From Bacillota bacterium (lineage in GTDB: Bacteria; Bacillota; Clostridia; Christensenellales; UBA1242), in contig WRAD01000004.1 of NCBI GenBank assembly GCA_009780375.1, positions 1 through 48,303 of the forward strand: a stretch of DNA of 48,303 nt, read 5' to 3'. Numbering within the stretch: the stretch's first letter is position 1; the number at the start of each line of letters is the position of its first letter. Made by a program: the position numbers and the translations under genes. Below, in pieces: positions 10,188-20,874 of this stretch. Under the pieces are notes generated by a model. That model was not told the origin of the DNA, did not search any database, and saw only the letters and a list, made by a program, of their open reading frames with translations.

Positions 10188-10388
10188 TTACCAACTTGAT
10201 TTTTTTACGCCTGGAAGTTCACCTTTAAGTGCCTTTTCGCGGAAACAAACACGGCAAATTCCGTATTTTTTAAGTACGGCTTTTGGTCTGCCGCAGATAT
10301 TACAACGCGTGTAATCCCTGACCGCACACGGCTTGCCATTAAGACGTCCTCCACGTTTTTGTTTTTCTTTCATTGCTGCTTTTGCCAT
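10188..10388 (-). CDS. rpsN: 30S ribosomal protein S14, zinc-binding type
   Basis: 66 aa; [23 protein letters not shown] (CxxC..CxxC); [12 protein letters not shown]-terminus. Confidence 0.96.
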   Translation of the reverse strand: MAKAAMKEKQKRGGRLNGKPCAVRDYTRCNICGRPKAVLKKYGICRVCFREKALKGELPGVKKSSW

Positions 10389-10411
10389 ATCATATTCTCC
10401 TTATAATTACA

Positions 10412-11056
10412 TTACTTGTTATCTTTTCTGAATGGAAAGCCTAGTGCTTTAAGTAATTCCATACTGTCTTCTCTTGTATTTGCTGTTGTTACTATCGCGA
10501 TATCAAAACCTCGAACTTTTTCAACTTTATCGTAAATGATTTCTGGGAATACAAGTTGTTCTTTGATACCCATTGCATAGTTACCAAATTTGTCGAACGA
10601 TTTTGTTGAACAACCTGCGAAATCACGCACACGTGGCAAGGCAACACTTATAAGTTTGTCAAGAAAGAGGTACATATATTTGCCACGAAGTGTAACTTTT
10701 GCACCGATTCGTTGACCTTCACGAAGTTTAAAGTTAGAAATCGATTTTTTTGCTTTTGTTACAACCGCTTTTTGGTTTGTAATAATGCCAAGTTCATCGA
10801 CCGCAGCGTTGAATTTCTTTGTGTCGTCCTTTACATCGCCTAAACCCATGTTAAGGATGATTTTTTCAAGCCTAGGAACCGCATTTACGTTTCCGAATTT
10901 TTCTGTTAATGCGGGTACAATTTCTGTTATGTATTTTTCGTGTAGACGATTGTGGAATACACGTTTTGGTGCAGAACCTTTTGGTTTTGACGCACTAGAT
11001 TTTGCTACGGGTTTCGCCGTAGTCTTAGTGCTTGCTTTCACTTTTACTTCTTCCAT
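10412..11056 (-). CDS. rplE: 50S ribosomal protein L5 with N-terminal extension
   Basis: [15 protein letters not shown]...[35 protein letters not shown]; about 33-aa K/A/S/T/P-rich N-terminus. Confidence 0.96.
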   Translation of the reverse strand: MEEVKVKASTKTTAKPVAKSSASKPKGSAPKRVFHNRLHEKYITEIVPALTEKFGNVNAVPRLEKIILNMGLGDVKDDTKKFNAAVDELGIITNQKAVVTKAKKSISNFKLREGQRIGAKVTLRGKYMYLFLDKLISVALPRVRDFAGCSTKSFDKFGNYAMGIKEQLVFPEIIYDKVEKVRGFDIAIVTTANTREDSMELLKALGFPFRKDNK

Positions 11057-11104
11057 GATTTCTCCTTGTTAATTTCGGTGGTCTGGTATTTTGTTATTTA
11101 ATCG

Positions 11105-11614
11105 TTAACTTCCGCCTGTTTTTCGTGGAAGTGCAACACTTGACGAACCTTGTGCCTTTGCAGGGGCTTTTACTTTACTGTCGGCTGTTGCCTTAACTTC
11201 ACGACGGACAAGTGGTTTTTTGTCTACCTTTTTCTCTTCTTTTTCCTCGTTGATTTCTTTTTTCTTTTCTTCTTTTACTTTAACATATTTTCTGTCAAGA
11301 ACTTCGTCACATTTTTTACAGTAACGAACACGTTTATCGCCGATCACTTTGGTGCTTATTCTTGTTGGCTTGCCACACTTGCAAAGAATCATTACATTTG
11401 AAATATCAATTGCTCCTGCTTTCTTTTCACGTGCAGATTTTTGCTGGGCCGACCTTGCCTTTTTGTGTTTAATAACAACATTTACACCATCAACAATACA
11501 TGAATTGTCTTCTGGATTTACCATAAGGACTTTACCTTTTTTCCCACGATCTTTGCCAGAAACAACCATAACGGTATCTCCGCGACGAATATTTGTGTTA
11601 ATCTTTTTTTCCAT
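11105..11614 (-). CDS. rplX: 50S ribosomal protein L24 with C-terminal extension
   Basis: IRRGDTVMVVSGKDRGKKGKVLMV...; zinc-ribbon-like CKCGKPTRI..YCKKCDEVL; charged C-terminal tail. Confidence 0.95.
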   Translation of the reverse strand: MEKKINTNIRRGDTVMVVSGKDRGKKGKVLMVNPEDNSCIVDGVNVVIKHKKARSAQQKSAREKKAGAIDISNVMILCKCGKPTRISTKVIGDKRVRYCKKCDEVLDRKYVKVKEEKKKEINEEKEEKKVDKKPLVRREVKATADSKVKAPAKAQGSSSVALPRKTGGS

Positions 11615-11983
11615 TTAAAGTACCTCCGGTGCCAATGACACGATTTTCATAAATCCTTTTTCACGAAGTTCCCTTGCAACAGGTCCGAAAATACGTGTGC
11701 CAATTGGATTATTTTCCTTGTTGATAATGACAGCAGCGTTGTCGTCAAAACGAATATGCGTACCATCGACACGTTTTTTGTCTTTTTTTGTGCGGACAAT
11801 AACGGCCTTGATAACATCACCTTTTTTAACCGAGCCATTTGGTTCGGCTTTCTTGACACTCGCGACAATTATATCACCTATGCCCCCGTTTTTGCGAACA
11901 CTGCCGCCCAAAACTCGGATAACACCTATTTCTTTGGCTCCCGTGTTGTCTGCTACTTTTAATCTTGTTTCGGTTTGTACCAT
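11615..11983 (-). CDS. rplN: 50S ribosomal protein L14
   Basis: [28 protein letters not shown]...[26 protein letters not shown]. Confidence 0.98.
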   Translation of the reverse strand: MVQTETRLKVADNTGAKEIGVIRVLGGSVRKNGGIGDIIVASVKKAEPNGSVKKGDVIKAVIVRTKKDKKRVDGTHIRFDDNAAVIINKENNPIGTRIFGPVARELREKGFMKIVSLAPEVL

Positions 11984-12014
11984 GATTGGTCTCCCTTAGT
12001 GAATTTTGTGTAAA

Positions 12015-12290
12015 TTATTTTGCTTTTTCAACGATTCGAAGCAATCTAAAGTATTTATCCTTTGAAAGCTTTCTTGTTTCCATGATTTCAACTGTGTCGC
12101 CAACGCCACATTCGTTATTCTCGTCATGAGCTTTGAATTTTTTAGAACGAGTAACGGTTTTCTTGTAAAGTGGATGAGGTTTCTTTTCAGAAATAAGAAC
12201 AACGATTGTTTTATCCATTTTATCGGAAACGACTTTGCCAGTTCTTATTTTCCGAAGGTTACGTTCGACTTTTTGTTCAATTGCTGTCAT
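12015..12290 (-). CDS. rpsQ: 30S ribosomal protein S17
   Basis: [80 protein letters not shown]. Confidence 0.97.
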   Translation of the reverse strand: MTAIEQKVERNLRKIRTGKVVSDKMDKTIVVLISEKKPHPLYKKTVTRSKKFKAHDENNECGVGDTVEIMETRKLSKDKYFRLLRIVEKAK

Positions 12291-12586
12291 TTGTTACCTC
12301 CTTCTTCATCTTTCTTATCTGCTTTTTTAGGTGCAGGTTTTTCGTCCTTCTTTACAGGTGTGACTTTTGTTGTCTTACCTTTGTTTTTAATGACACCATA
12401 TTCACGTTCTTTCAAAATTGTCATTACCCTTGCTATATCTTTTTTAACAACATTTATTGCAATTGGGTTTTTCAGTTGCCCTGTAGAGTTTTGAAATCTT
12501 AGGTTAAAGAGTTCATTTTTTAGATTGTTGAACTTGTCTTTAAGTTCTTGGGTTGTCATGTCGTGGTATAGTCTTGCTCTGTCCAT
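12287..12586 (-). CDS. rpmC: 50S ribosomal protein L29 with C-terminal extension
   Basis: [56 protein letters not shown]-rich tail; ATG overlap with rpsQ. Confidence 0.95.
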   Translation of the reverse strand: MDRARLYHDMTTQELKDKFNNLKNELFNLRFQNSTGQLKNPIAINVVKKDIARVMTILKEREYGVIKNKGKTTKVTPVKKDEKPAPKKADKKDEEGGNK

Positions 12587-13110
12587 TATGCTGCACCTCC
12601 TTCTGCGGTTTCAGTTGTTTCGACTTCTGTTGGCTGACCAGTTTCTGCTTTTGCTTCGTCCAGATATACAACTTTTCCTTTTACATATCTCTTTTCACGA
12701 ATCACATCCCGTTTAACAAATTTACATTTGCATGGAAGTTTATGCATACCAAGTCTAAGCGCCTCTCTTGCCATTTCCTCGGAAACACCGGCGAGTTCGT
12801 ATAAAACTCTGCCTGGTTTTATAACCGCAACCCATTTGTCTGGTGAACCTTTACCTCCACCCATTCGAACTTCGGCAGGTTTTTTGGTAACAGGCTTGTG
12901 TGGGAATATATTTATCCAAACTTTACCACCACGTTTTGTGTAACGAGTCATTGCAATACGAGCAGCCTCTATTTGGTTGCTTGTAATCCAACATGGTTCG
13001 GTTGCGACCAACCCATAGTCTCCGTATGCAAGTTGATTACCACGTGTGGCTTTACCCGTCATACGTCCACGGTGTAATTTTCGTCGCTTAACTCTTCTTG
13101 GCATTAACAT
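12586..13110 (-). CDS. rplP: 50S ribosomal protein L16 with acidic C-terminal extension
   Basis: [71 protein letters not shown]. Confidence 0.97.
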   Translation of the reverse strand: MLMPRRVKRRKLHRGRMTGKATRGNQLAYGDYGLVATEPCWITSNQIEAARIAMTRYTKRGGKVWINIFPHKPVTKKPAEVRMGGGKGSPDKWVAVIKPGRVLYELAGVSEEMAREALRLGMHKLPCKCKFVKRDVIREKRYVKGKVVYLDEAKAETGQPTEVETTETAEGGAA

Positions 13111-13150
13111 TTTGGTTTCTCCTTATATCTAGTTAGAAGTTCTTGTAATT

Positions 13151-14080
13151 TTATTGTTGCCCTTGAGGCGGTTTCGATGTAAATGATTTACGAACAAATT
13201 CTGGTTTTGGACGGTTTGGATCAAATTGTCTTTGTCCGCCTTCTGGCCTTGGTCTGTTCGGATCATATGGTGGACGAGGTTTTGACGAATCAAATGCAGG
13301 TCTTGGACGGTTTGGATCAAACGGTCTTTTATCACGATCTCCAAATGGTTTTCTGTCACCGAATGGTTTTCTTGGACCACTGTCACGTTCTGTTCTTGAT
13401 GCACGTGTTACTTCACCTGTACGACGTGATTTACCTTTAATTTCTCCGTGGCAAATCCAACATTTAACACCGATAACACCAAATGTTGTGTGAGCCTCTG
13501 CAAAACCATATTCAATATCAGAACGAAGCGTATGGAGTGGTAGAATTCCTGTTTGATAGTGTTCGGAACGAGCGATGTCTGCCCCATCTAAACGACCACC
13601 AACCATGACTTTTATACCTTTTACACCGGCTTTCATTGCTTTTTGCATTGCCATTTTCATTGCACGACGCCAAGCGACACGTTTTTCAAGTTGAATCGCA
13701 ATTGATTGAGCCACAAGTACCGCATCCGCATCAATGTTTTTAACTTCACGCACATTAACGTCAAGAGTTTTCGTACCAACGATTTTCTGAAGGTCTTTTT
13801 TTACTTTGTCAATTCCTGAACCTTTTTGACCGATAAAGATACCTGGTTTTGCGGTATAAACATTAACCGAGACACGAGCAACGGTACGATCAATGGTAAT
13901 TTTTGAAATTGAACAATTATTAAGACCAGCTTTGTTGCTGTAATTATTCATTATATATGTACGGACATCGTGATCTTCCTTGATAAATGCCGCCATATCT
14001 TTTTTAGGTGCAACCCATGTAGAGCTCCAATCCTTATTAACCCCTACTCTAAAACCGTGTGGATTTACTTTCTGTCCCAT
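13151..14080 (-). CDS. rpsC: 30S ribosomal protein S3 with repetitive C-terminal extension
   Basis: MGQKVNPHGFRVGVNKDWSSTW...GIKVMVGGRLDGADIARSEHY; about 80-90 aa R/P/D/N-rich tail. Confidence 0.97.
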   Translation of the reverse strand: MGQKVNPHGFRVGVNKDWSSTWVAPKKDMAAFIKEDHDVRTYIMNNYSNKAGLNNCSISKITIDRTVARVSVNVYTAKPGIFIGQKGSGIDKVKKDLQKIVGTKTLDVNVREVKNIDADAVLVAQSIAIQLEKRVAWRRAMKMAMQKAMKAGVKGIKVMVGGRLDGADIARSEHYQTGILPLHTLRSDIEYGFAEAHTTFGVIGVKCWICHGEIKGKSRRTGEVTRASRTERDSGPRKPFGDRKPFGDRDKRPFDPNRPRPAFDSSKPRPPYDPNRPRPEGGQRQFDPNRPKPEFVRKSFTSKPPQGQQ

Positions 14081-14706
14081 TAGTTACCCTCCTTTTTAAC
14101 AACTTCTTTCTTTGTGCCAAGTGGCTTTTTAGCGTTAGGTGTTTCTGTTATCGGGTTTTCCGCACCTTTACCTGGAGTTGATTTTGGTTTTGGAGTAGTT
14201 GTTGTTTTTTTCACTGTTGCACCTTCTGATTTTTTTTCTGGTTTCTTTGGTGCTTCTGGTTTCTTTTCTGCTGATGCTGCGGTTTTTGATGGTTTTGCTT
14301 TTGCAATTGTTTTAGCAACATCTTGCTTTTCATCAAGAATTACGCGTATATGACTTGTTCTTTTAAGAATTCTGTCACCACGTCCTTTTGCACGAGGCAT
14401 CATGCGCTTGTATGTTGGACCTTGAGTTGCGTAACATTCTGCAACAAATAAAGTATCTTTTGACATGTTAAGATTGTTTTCTGCATTTGCGGCGGCAGAA
14501 TTAAGAACTTTTAGGATTAGAGGACTTGCACTCTTATTTGTGTTAGACAAAATATTAACCGCATCTTCATAACGCTTGCCACGAATCAAATCAAGTACTA
14601 TTATAACCTTGCTTGATGAAATACGCAAATATTTCGCAATTGCCTGTGGACGTTTGTCACGATTTTCTGCATTTTTCTTTGCACGTTCTCTTGTATTTGT
14701 TGCCAT
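14080..14706 (-). CDS. rplV: 50S ribosomal protein L22 with long C-terminal extension
   Basis: YLRISSSKVIIVLDLIRGKRYEDAVNIL...AECYATQGPTYKRMMPRAKGRGDRILKRTSHIRVIL then about 80-aa K/A/P/T-rich tail. Confidence 0.96.
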   Translation of the reverse strand: MATNTRERAKKNAENRDKRPQAIAKYLRISSSKVIIVLDLIRGKRYEDAVNILSNTNKSASPLILKVLNSAAANAENNLNMSKDTLFVAECYATQGPTYKRMMPRAKGRGDRILKRTSHIRVILDEKQDVAKTIAKAKPSKTAASAEKKPEAPKKPEKKSEGATVKKTTTTPKPKSTPGKGAENPITETPNAKKPLGTKKEVVKKEGN

Positions 14707-14796
14707 TTTTTACTCCTTAGTCAAGTACTCTCTGATGATTTCCCTGTAATTTTTGTTGCATAGCAGGCTCGCCCCTACATATGTTTTTTACTTTTA

Positions 14797-15087
14797 TTAT
14801 CCTTTCTTGCCTTTTGCCTTGATTGCTTTGACGCCTCCGTGACCTGGGAATGTTCTTGTTGCACTGAATTCGCCAAGTTTGTGCCCAACCATTTCTGATT
14901 TCACATAAACCGGAATATGCTTTTTACCATTGTAAACAGCAATGGTATGACCTACGAATGAAGGCAAGATAGTACATGAACGTGCCCATGTTTTAATAAT
15001 ACGCTTTTCATTTTTTTCGTTCATTGCATCAATCTTTTTTTCAAGATTTTCAACAACGTATGGTCCTTTTTTTATACTTCTGCTCAT
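14797..15087 (-). CDS. rpsS: 30S ribosomal protein S19
   Basis: [11 protein letters not shown]...[49 protein letters not shown]. Confidence 0.98.
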   Translation of the reverse strand: MSRSIKKGPYVVENLEKKIDAMNEKNEKRIIKTWARSCTILPSFVGHTIAVYNGKKHIPVYVKSEMVGHKLGEFSATRTFPGHGGVKAIKAKGKKG

Positions 15088-15116
15088 TATGTTTCTCCTA
15101 GTTTTTAGTCTTGCAT

Positions 15117-15956
15117 TTATTTCGATGGTCTGCGTTTTACAATAAATCGTGAACTTGGTTTTTTATCTTTTCTGGTCTTCTTACCCATAGTTGGTTTACC
15201 CCAAGGTGTAACAGGTGTTGCACGTCCAATTGGCGATTTTCCTTCACCACCACCATGTGGGTGATCACAAGGATTCATGACCGAACCGCGAACAGTTGGT
15301 TTGATTCCCATGTGGCGTTTACGACCAGCCTTTCCAAGGGAAATGAGTTCATGGTCAATATTTCCAACACGTCCAAGTGTTGCAAAACATTTTTCTGGAA
15401 TTCGACGCATTTCGCCAGACGGCATTTTAAGTGTTGCATATCCGTTGTCGCGTCCAGCAAGTGTTGCATAATTTCCGGCACTTCGTGCTATTTGCCCACC
15501 TTTTCCCGGTTGCATTTCGATGTTATGAATTGTTGAACCAATCGGCATTGCACTAAGTGGCATTGCATTACCTATTTTGACTTCGACAGATGGACCACTT
15601 ATAACAGTGTCACCTTTTGAGAGTCCTAGAGGGGCAAGAATGTATGCCTTTGAACCATCAACATAGTATAATAATGCAATATTTGCGGTGCGATTTGGAT
15701 CATATTCAATTGCCTCAACCTTTGCAGGTACATTGTGCTTGAGACGCTTAAAGTCAATGATACGATATTTTTGCTTTGCACCACCACCAATATGTCGTGT
15801 TGTTATTTTACCTTGAAAATTTCGTCCGCCTGTTTTTGATTTTTTGGCGAGAAGGCTCTTCTCGGGTGCCTTTCTTTTATCGGTTATTTCGTCAAAGGTA
15901 GACATAGTTTTATGTCTTGACCCTGGCGATGTTGGATTAAACCTTTTGATTCCCAT
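15117..15956 (-). CDS. rplB: 50S ribosomal protein L2
   Basis: [17 protein letters not shown]...[15 protein letters not shown]...[20 protein letters not shown]. Confidence 0.98.
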   Translation of the reverse strand: MGIKRFNPTSPGSRHKTMSTFDEITDKRKAPEKSLLAKKSKTGGRNFQGKITTRHIGGGAKQKYRIIDFKRLKHNVPAKVEAIEYDPNRTANIALLYYVDGSKAYILAPLGLSKGDTVISGPSVEVKIGNAMPLSAMPIGSTIHNIEMQPGKGGQIARSAGNYATLAGRDNGYATLKMPSGEMRRIPEKCFATLGRVGNIDHELISLGKAGRKRHMGIKPTVRGSVMNPCDHPHGGGEGKSPIGRATPVTPWGKPTMGKKTRKDKKPSSRFIVKRRPSK

Positions 15957-16002
15957 AATTTTCCTCTTTATAATAGATTTTTCTTTTAGATTATTTAAGC
16001 CA

Positions 16003-16296
16003 TTATTTCAAGCCTTCAAAGAATTCGATTGGCTTTGATTTTGGTGTAAGTGTCACATAAGCCTTTTTCCATGATGATGTATAACCACTTGTTCTTCCTT
16101 GACGTTTTGGTTTTCCATCATAACGGATTGTGTTTACTTTTTCAACTTTTGCACCTTTGAAGACTTGTTCAATTGCCGCTTTGATTTGTGGTTTTGTTGC
16201 ACTCTTGGCAACCTCGAAGACATATTTTTTGTCTTGTGTTTCTGCCATGCCTTTTTCACTGATGATTGGGCGAATGATTATATCGTATGCGTTCAT
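16003..16296 (-). CDS. rplW: 50S ribosomal protein L23
   Basis: [53 protein letters not shown]. Confidence 0.97.
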   Translation of the reverse strand: MNAYDIIIRPIISEKGMAETQDKKYVFEVAKSATKPQIKAAIEQVFKGAKVEKVNTIRYDGKPKRQGRTSGYTSSWKKAYVTLTPKSKPIEFFEGLK

Positions 16297-16982
16297 GCTG
16301 TTACCTCCTTAGCCACTGTCTTTTTGGCAACTGGTTTTTCTTCGGCGATTGGTTCATCTTTGTACTGGGCATCGATTGCTTTGATGGCATCAACACTTGC
16401 AACGATGTATTTAAAGTTAACAATATCCATGACACTTAGTTGTGCTGCGGTTGTAATTTCGACTTTTGGCAAGTTATTTGCAGAGCGAAGAAATTGTTCA
16501 TCTTTGCCGTTGGTTACAAATAATATACGTTTGCCAGCAAGTTTGATATTTTCAAGGATATCCGCAACAAGCTTTGTTTTAGCTTCTTTGAGATCCATTG
16601 TTTTAAGGACAAGAAGTTCATTATCGCCCAGTTTTGCACTTATAGCAGAAACAAAAGCACCGAATTTTTTCTTTTTGTTGATCTTTGTTGTAAAGTCACG
16701 TGGTTTTGGTGCAAATGCAACCCCACCACCGACATGGTGCACGGATTTTGTCGACCCCTGACGTGCACGTCCAGTACCTTTTTGACGATAAGGTTTTGCC
16801 GCATGTCCACGAACATCTTGCCTTGCGAGTGTTGACTTTGTTCCTTGGCGTTGATTATTCATCTGAGCAATCGCAACTTCGTGAATGAGACTGTCATTAC
16901 GTTCTGCCCCAAATACACTAGGTGACACATCAACTGTTCCGCTTGCTTTGCCTTGTTGGTCTATTACTTTGATTTTAATCAT
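16293..16982 (-). CDS. rplD: 50S ribosomal protein L4
   Basis: NNQRQGTKSTLARQDVRGHAAKPYRQKGTGRARQGS. Confidence 0.97.
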   Translation of the reverse strand: MIKIKVIDQQGKASGTVDVSPSVFGAERNDSLIHEVAIAQMNNQRQGTKSTLARQDVRGHAAKPYRQKGTGRARQGSTKSVHHVGGGVAFAPKPRDFTTKINKKKKFGAFVSAISAKLGDNELLVLKTMDLKEAKTKLVADILENIKLAGKRILFVTNGKDEQFLRSANNLPKVEITTAAQLSVMDIVNFKYIVASVDAIKAIDAQYKDEPIAEEKPVAKKTVAKEVTA

Positions 16983-17629
16983 TACCTAGCACCTCCTTGT
17001 TTCTTTACGGCACTCTTTACAACTACAAGTGAACCGTCTGGCCCAGGTATTCCGCCCTTTATAAGGAGACAGTTTTTATCAACGTCAACACCAACAATGG
17101 TGAGGTTTTGAATTGTTACCTGTTCATTACCATACTGACCAGCCATGTGTTTGTTTTTAAAAACACGACTTGGGCAACTGTTTGCACCCATAGAACCAAC
17201 GTGTCTGTGCACAGGGCCTGTACCGTGAGACATTGGACCTACACGAGCCTGGTTCCAACGCTTGATAACACCTGTGAAACCGCGACCTTTTGTTTTTGCG
17301 GTTACGTCAACAATATCACCAATTGAAAAAACGTCTGCCTTGAATTCGCCTCCAACTTTGTGGTCGTGTCCGGCCTCAACGCGGAATTCTTTAAGGTAAC
17401 GTTTTGGAGAAATACCAGCTTTTTTAAATTGACCTGTCATAGGTTTATTTACAAGGGATTTTCGTTTTTCACCGAATCCAACAACAACAGCCTCATAGCC
17501 ATCTGTTTCTTTTGTTTTCACTTGTACGATTTGGCAAGGTCCGGCTTCGACCACTGTTACAGGAATAACAATGCCTTTGTCGCCAAAGACTTGTGTCATT
17601 CCTCGCTTAATTCCTAATACGCCTTTCAT
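16982..17629 (-). CDS. rplC: 50S ribosomal protein L3
   Basis: [32 protein letters not shown]...[35 protein letters not shown]. Confidence 0.98.
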   Translation of the reverse strand: MKGVLGIKRGMTQVFGDKGIVIPVTVVEAGPCQIVQVKTKETDGYEAVVVGFGEKRKSLVNKPMTGQFKKAGISPKRYLKEFRVEAGHDHKVGGEFKADVFSIGDIVDVTAKTKGRGFTGVIKRWNQARVGPMSHGTGPVHRHVGSMGANSCPSRVFKNKHMAGQYGNEQVTIQNLTIVGVDVDKNCLLIKGGIPGPDGSLVVVKSAVKKQGGAR

Positions 17630-17681
17630 GATGTTCTCCTAAATTTTTCTTTGCTGTGCTTTGAAATATTATTTAAAGTGT

Positions 17682-18020
17682 TTATGCAGTAAGTTTGATT
17701 TGGATTTCTACCCCAGCGGGCATCTCAAGTCGGGTAAGTGCTTCTACTACTTTTTGATTTGGATTATAAATATCAAGCAGACGTTTGTGAGTTCTTTTTT
17801 CGAACTGTTCACGACTGTCTTTATATTTGTGTGGACTTCGGATGACGGTTACAACTTCTTTAATTGTTGGAAGTGGCACAGGTCCACTTATCTTTGCACC
17901 GTTTTTTGTAACGATGTCAATGATGCGTACAAGTGCACTCTCTACGAGGCTGTGGTCATAGCCTGATAGTTTTACTCTGATTTTTGAAGTCGACATATCC
18001 TTCCTCCTGTTGTCTTCCAC
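17682..18020 (-). CDS. rpsJ: 30S ribosomal protein S10
   Basis: KIRVKLSGYDHSLVESALVRIIDIVTKNGAKISGPVPLPT...SREQFEKRTHKRLLDIYNP; SD aggagga upstream. Confidence 0.98.
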   Translation of the reverse strand: MEDNRRKDMSTSKIRVKLSGYDHSLVESALVRIIDIVTKNGAKISGPVPLPTIKEVVTVIRSPHKYKDSREQFEKRTHKRLLDIYNPNQKVVEALTRLEMPAGVEIQIKLTA

Positions 18021-18077
18021 TTATCCGTGCGTTTCTTTTTTTGTTTAATACACAAAAAGACTGCACACAAGTCATCT

Positions 18078-18105
18078 ATTATATCATGTAGAAAAATCTT
18101 GTCAA
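18078..18105 (-). promoter_or_regulatory. Sigma-70-type promoter of the S10-spc operon
   Basis: Minus strand TTGACA-(16 nt)-TATAAT, consensus hexamers, about 60-80 nt upstream of rpsJ. Confidence 0.85.
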
Positions 18106-18124
18106 GAGGTTTTATTAAAAAAAT

Positions 18125-18859
18125 TTAAAACTCGAGTCCAAAACAGAATTTACCAAAATTTTGTTTTTCTGGTATATCCAGGGTTCGCATTTTTTCTTCA
18201 AAGCGTTTTCGATTATACTTAACATTTATACGATAAATATCAAAGTTCAAATCCACACAGTGATGGTCGCAGATGTCAAAGTAGGTATAGAATGTTTTAT
18301 CGCCTTTAACGCAACCACTGCTTCCATTACATATGTAACTTTTACTGTGCTCATTGATAATAATCTTACGAGAATGTATATGTCCAAAAAAAACCACATC
18401 AGCATTTTTATCGCCAAATAAACCGTGCAGGTGACTTTCCGAGAATTCATCATAATCATCCCTTACTACCCCACTTTGGTCATGTGCATAATGGGCGAAT
18501 AATATATTAAATCCCTTGAAATTAATCTTGATTTCGTTTGGCATTGTTTTAATAAATCTCAGATCATCGTTATCAAGACTCTTATATATATACTCCATGT
18601 GTTTGATTCCGGCATAGGTCATTGTCGAGACGCTGCTGTCATATCTTACCATTCGTTGTTCGTGGTTACCTATTACACATTTTATTTTGTCTTTATGTTT
18701 GGCAAGGAGTTTCAAACACTCGGAACTGTCTGGACCAAATGTGATTGCATCACCCAAGAAGAATGCCTGTTTAATTTTTCTGTTTTTCTTTATATCTTTG
18801 ATAATGGCTTCCAAAGCCTCAAGGTTTCCATGTATGTCTCCAAATACTGCGATTGCCAT
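18125..18859 (-). CDS. Calcineurin-like metallophosphoesterase
   Basis: FGDIHGNLEAL, FLGDAITFGP, VIGNHEQ, FFGHIHSR motifs. Confidence 0.9.
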   Translation of the reverse strand: MAIAVFGDIHGNLEALEAIIKDIKKNRKIKQAFFLGDAITFGPDSSECLKLLAKHKDKIKCVIGNHEQRMVRYDSSVSTMTYAGIKHMEYIYKSLDNDDLRFIKTMPNEIKINFKGFNILFAHYAHDQSGVVRDDYDEFSESHLHGLFGDKNADVVFFGHIHSRKIIINEHSKSYICNGSSGCVKGDKTFYTYFDICDHHCVDLNFDIYRINVKYNRKRFEEKMRTLDIPEKQNFGKFCFGLEF

Positions 18860-18862
18860 AAT

Positions 18863-18890
18863 AAAAAGTATAACCTAAGTTATACTTTTT
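18863..18890 (-). terminator. Rho-independent terminator downstream of the RCC1-repeat gene
   Basis: AAAAAGTATAAC-CTAA-GTTATACTTTTT, 12-bp perfect stem with T run. Confidence 0.8.
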
Positions 18891-18912
18891 TCAAAATATT
18901 TATGACACTTTT

Positions 18913-20874
18913 TTAACTTGCAATATTTTTCTTGCGTTTACGAATCATAACCACGGCAAGTATACCAAGTGCACCAACAACAAGTGCAATACCAATTGCA
19001 ATAAACACCCATTCAAGAACAGGGGTGGAATCATCAGGTTCTTGTCCATAATATCCATTGTCGTCATTACCGCCACCGTTGTTATTACCATTATCTTCTT
19101 CTTGAACAATGTATATTGCATAATCGGTGCTTAACCCAGATTGAATATAACGATCTGTTGCGTGATCAAGATCACCTAATGCGCGAACACGAATATAATG
19201 TGTGCCAACATCGAGACTTTCTAGGAATTCAGAAATATCAAATTCATCATAATTTTCGCCTGCAGTCGCCACAAGGTTTCCGTTAATATAAATACCATAA
19301 CCAAATGAAACGGCATTTGGATTATTCCATGAAAGCATTCCATAGCCATCGAGAGTGATGTAGGTCGGTGCAAGCAAGCTTGTATAGTTAGGTGGTGTCG
19401 GAACATATAATTCGACGGTTACAGGTTCAGAATCAAGCCACAAGTCATCATCACCTATTGCAATAACACGAATCAGATGTGTGCCATACCCAAGCCCAAG
19501 ATAATCAATAAGTGCGGCTGTGAATTCGAAATATGTTTGTACAACAGGAACAGTTGCAACAGGATCATATCCGACATAAATTCTGAAACCAGTTGCATTT
19601 TCTACCGTATTCCAAGAAACAGTGTTATCTGTAACGTCTATTTCTATATCCTCTGGGGTTGGAAGCTGCTCTGGCTCTGGTGCCTGTGGTGCGGCAATTA
19701 AAACTCCACCATTTGCCGCAAAAACGTTACCTGAGGCAAGACCATCACCAAGACCACCTGATGTTCTTGCACCCCATGCCCATGTTTCACCAAGGTCATT
19801 AATTGCAAACCAACGGACATTGCGCCCAGTCGATGCATAAATCCAATTATCTTCCATGCCAAATTGTCTCTGTATTACATCCATTGGCCATGCCAAGTGA
19901 ACAGGCCATGCCCAAAGTGTTCCATCATCCCTTATACCTATTGACGCATCTTCATTTCTTGTACAAATAGAAGTCCAACTTCCTTGTGCCCTGAAAGGTG
20001 TTTGTCTTCTGGTTGTTGTTCCATCTCCTATCGCTCCACCTGCGTTATTTCCCCATCCATACATATAACCATCTGTTGTCAATGCATTGCCCCCATTGCC
20101 TCGACCACTTACACTTGCCCAATCTGTCCTTGCACCAATTCGTGTAGGAACGGTACGATTTGCACCGTCTGGAAGTCCAAGATTAAAATTCCCAGTTGCC
20201 CCAGAAGTATGTTGCCCCCATCCGTACAGTAATCCTTCTGCCCTGATTCCAAATGATGTCGTTTGCCCAGCAGAAATAATTGTCCAATCTGCATGACCGC
20301 CAATTCTTATAGGCGCAGATACCACAGCTGTTCCACCGTTTCCAAGTCTTCCATGTGTACCAAGTCCCCATGCCCAAAGTTCACCCGAACCTCGAAGAGC
20401 AATTGCATGAGCCGCCCCACCAGAAACATGGGTCCAGTTATTACCTTCGCCAACTCGTGTTGGAACAAGTGTATTTCCGGCGGTCAATCCAAGACCTGTT
20501 CGTCCTTCTACGTTATTTCCCCATGTCCAAAGCGTACCATCTTCCCTTAGCCCAATTGAAAAATCATTTCCCATGGAGACATCTTTCCAATTACCATCAT
20601 CGTTTATTAGAACGGGTATGTTTCTGTTTGTGGTTGTTCCATCCCCTAACTGGCCATTGCTGTTTGCACCCCATGCCCAGAGGTTACCATTTATATCAAT
20701 TGCAAGAGACGATGCAGACCCACCCTCAATTTTTACAAAATGTGCATTTACCGGTCCGGTTGCCGCATCGGAACTGCCGCGTGTGCCAAGCATTACACCG
20801 CCACTTATAACAAGTGCAGATCCAAGCATAAATGCCATAACAAACCCAAGCATTCTCGTACTCGCTTTCTTCAT
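18913..20874 (-). CDS. Secreted RCC1-repeat (beta-propeller) protein with two Fn3/Ig-like domains and C-terminal TM anchor
   Basis: Signal segment; repeated GNLWAWGANSNGQLGDGTTTNR / GTLWTWGNNVEGRTGLG / GELWAWGLGTHGRLG units; C-terminus VLEWVFIAIGIALVVGALGILAVVMIRKRKK. Confidence 0.88.
   Translation of the reverse strand: MKKASTRMLGFVMAFMLGSALVISGGVMLGTRGSSDAATGPVNAHFVKIEGGSASSLAIDINGNLWAWGANSNGQLGDGTTTNRNIPVLINDDGNWKDVSMGNDFSIGLREDGTLWTWGNNVEGRTGLGLTAGNTLVPTRVGEGNNWTHVSGGAAHAIALRGSGELWAWGLGTHGRLGNGGTAVVSAPIRIGGHADWTIISAGQTTSFGIRAEGLLYGWGQHTSGATGNFNLGLPDGANRTVPTRIGARTDWASVSGRGNGGNALTTDGYMYGWGNNAGGAIGDGTTTRRQTPFRAQGSWTSICTRNEDASIGIRDDGTLWAWPVHLAWPMDVIQRQFGMEDNWIYASTGRNVRWFAINDLGETWAWGARTSGGLGDGLASGNVFAANGGVLIAAPQAPEPEQLPTPEDIEIDVTDNTVSWNTVENATGFRIYVGYDPVATVPVVQTYFEFTAALIDYLGLGYGTHLIRVIAIGDDDLWLDSEPVTVELYVPTPPNYTSLLAPTYITLDGYGMLSWNNPNAVSFGYGIYINGNLVATAGENYDEFDISEFLESLDVGTHYIRVRALGDLDHATDRYIQSGLSTDYAIYIVQEEDNGNNNGGGNDDNGYYGQEPDDSTPVLEWVFIAIGIALVVGALGILAVVMIRKRKKNIAS

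Noticed and set aside
16099-16761. 220-aa plus-strand ORF opposite rplW/rplD
   Set aside because: Antisense shadow of conserved ribosomal genes; composition is Cys/Phe-rich as expected from the reverse complement.
20355-20810. 151-aa plus-strand ORF opposite the RCC1 gene
   Set aside because: Repetitive HLP/CHLP composition mirrors the RCC1 repeats on the other strand; no SD.
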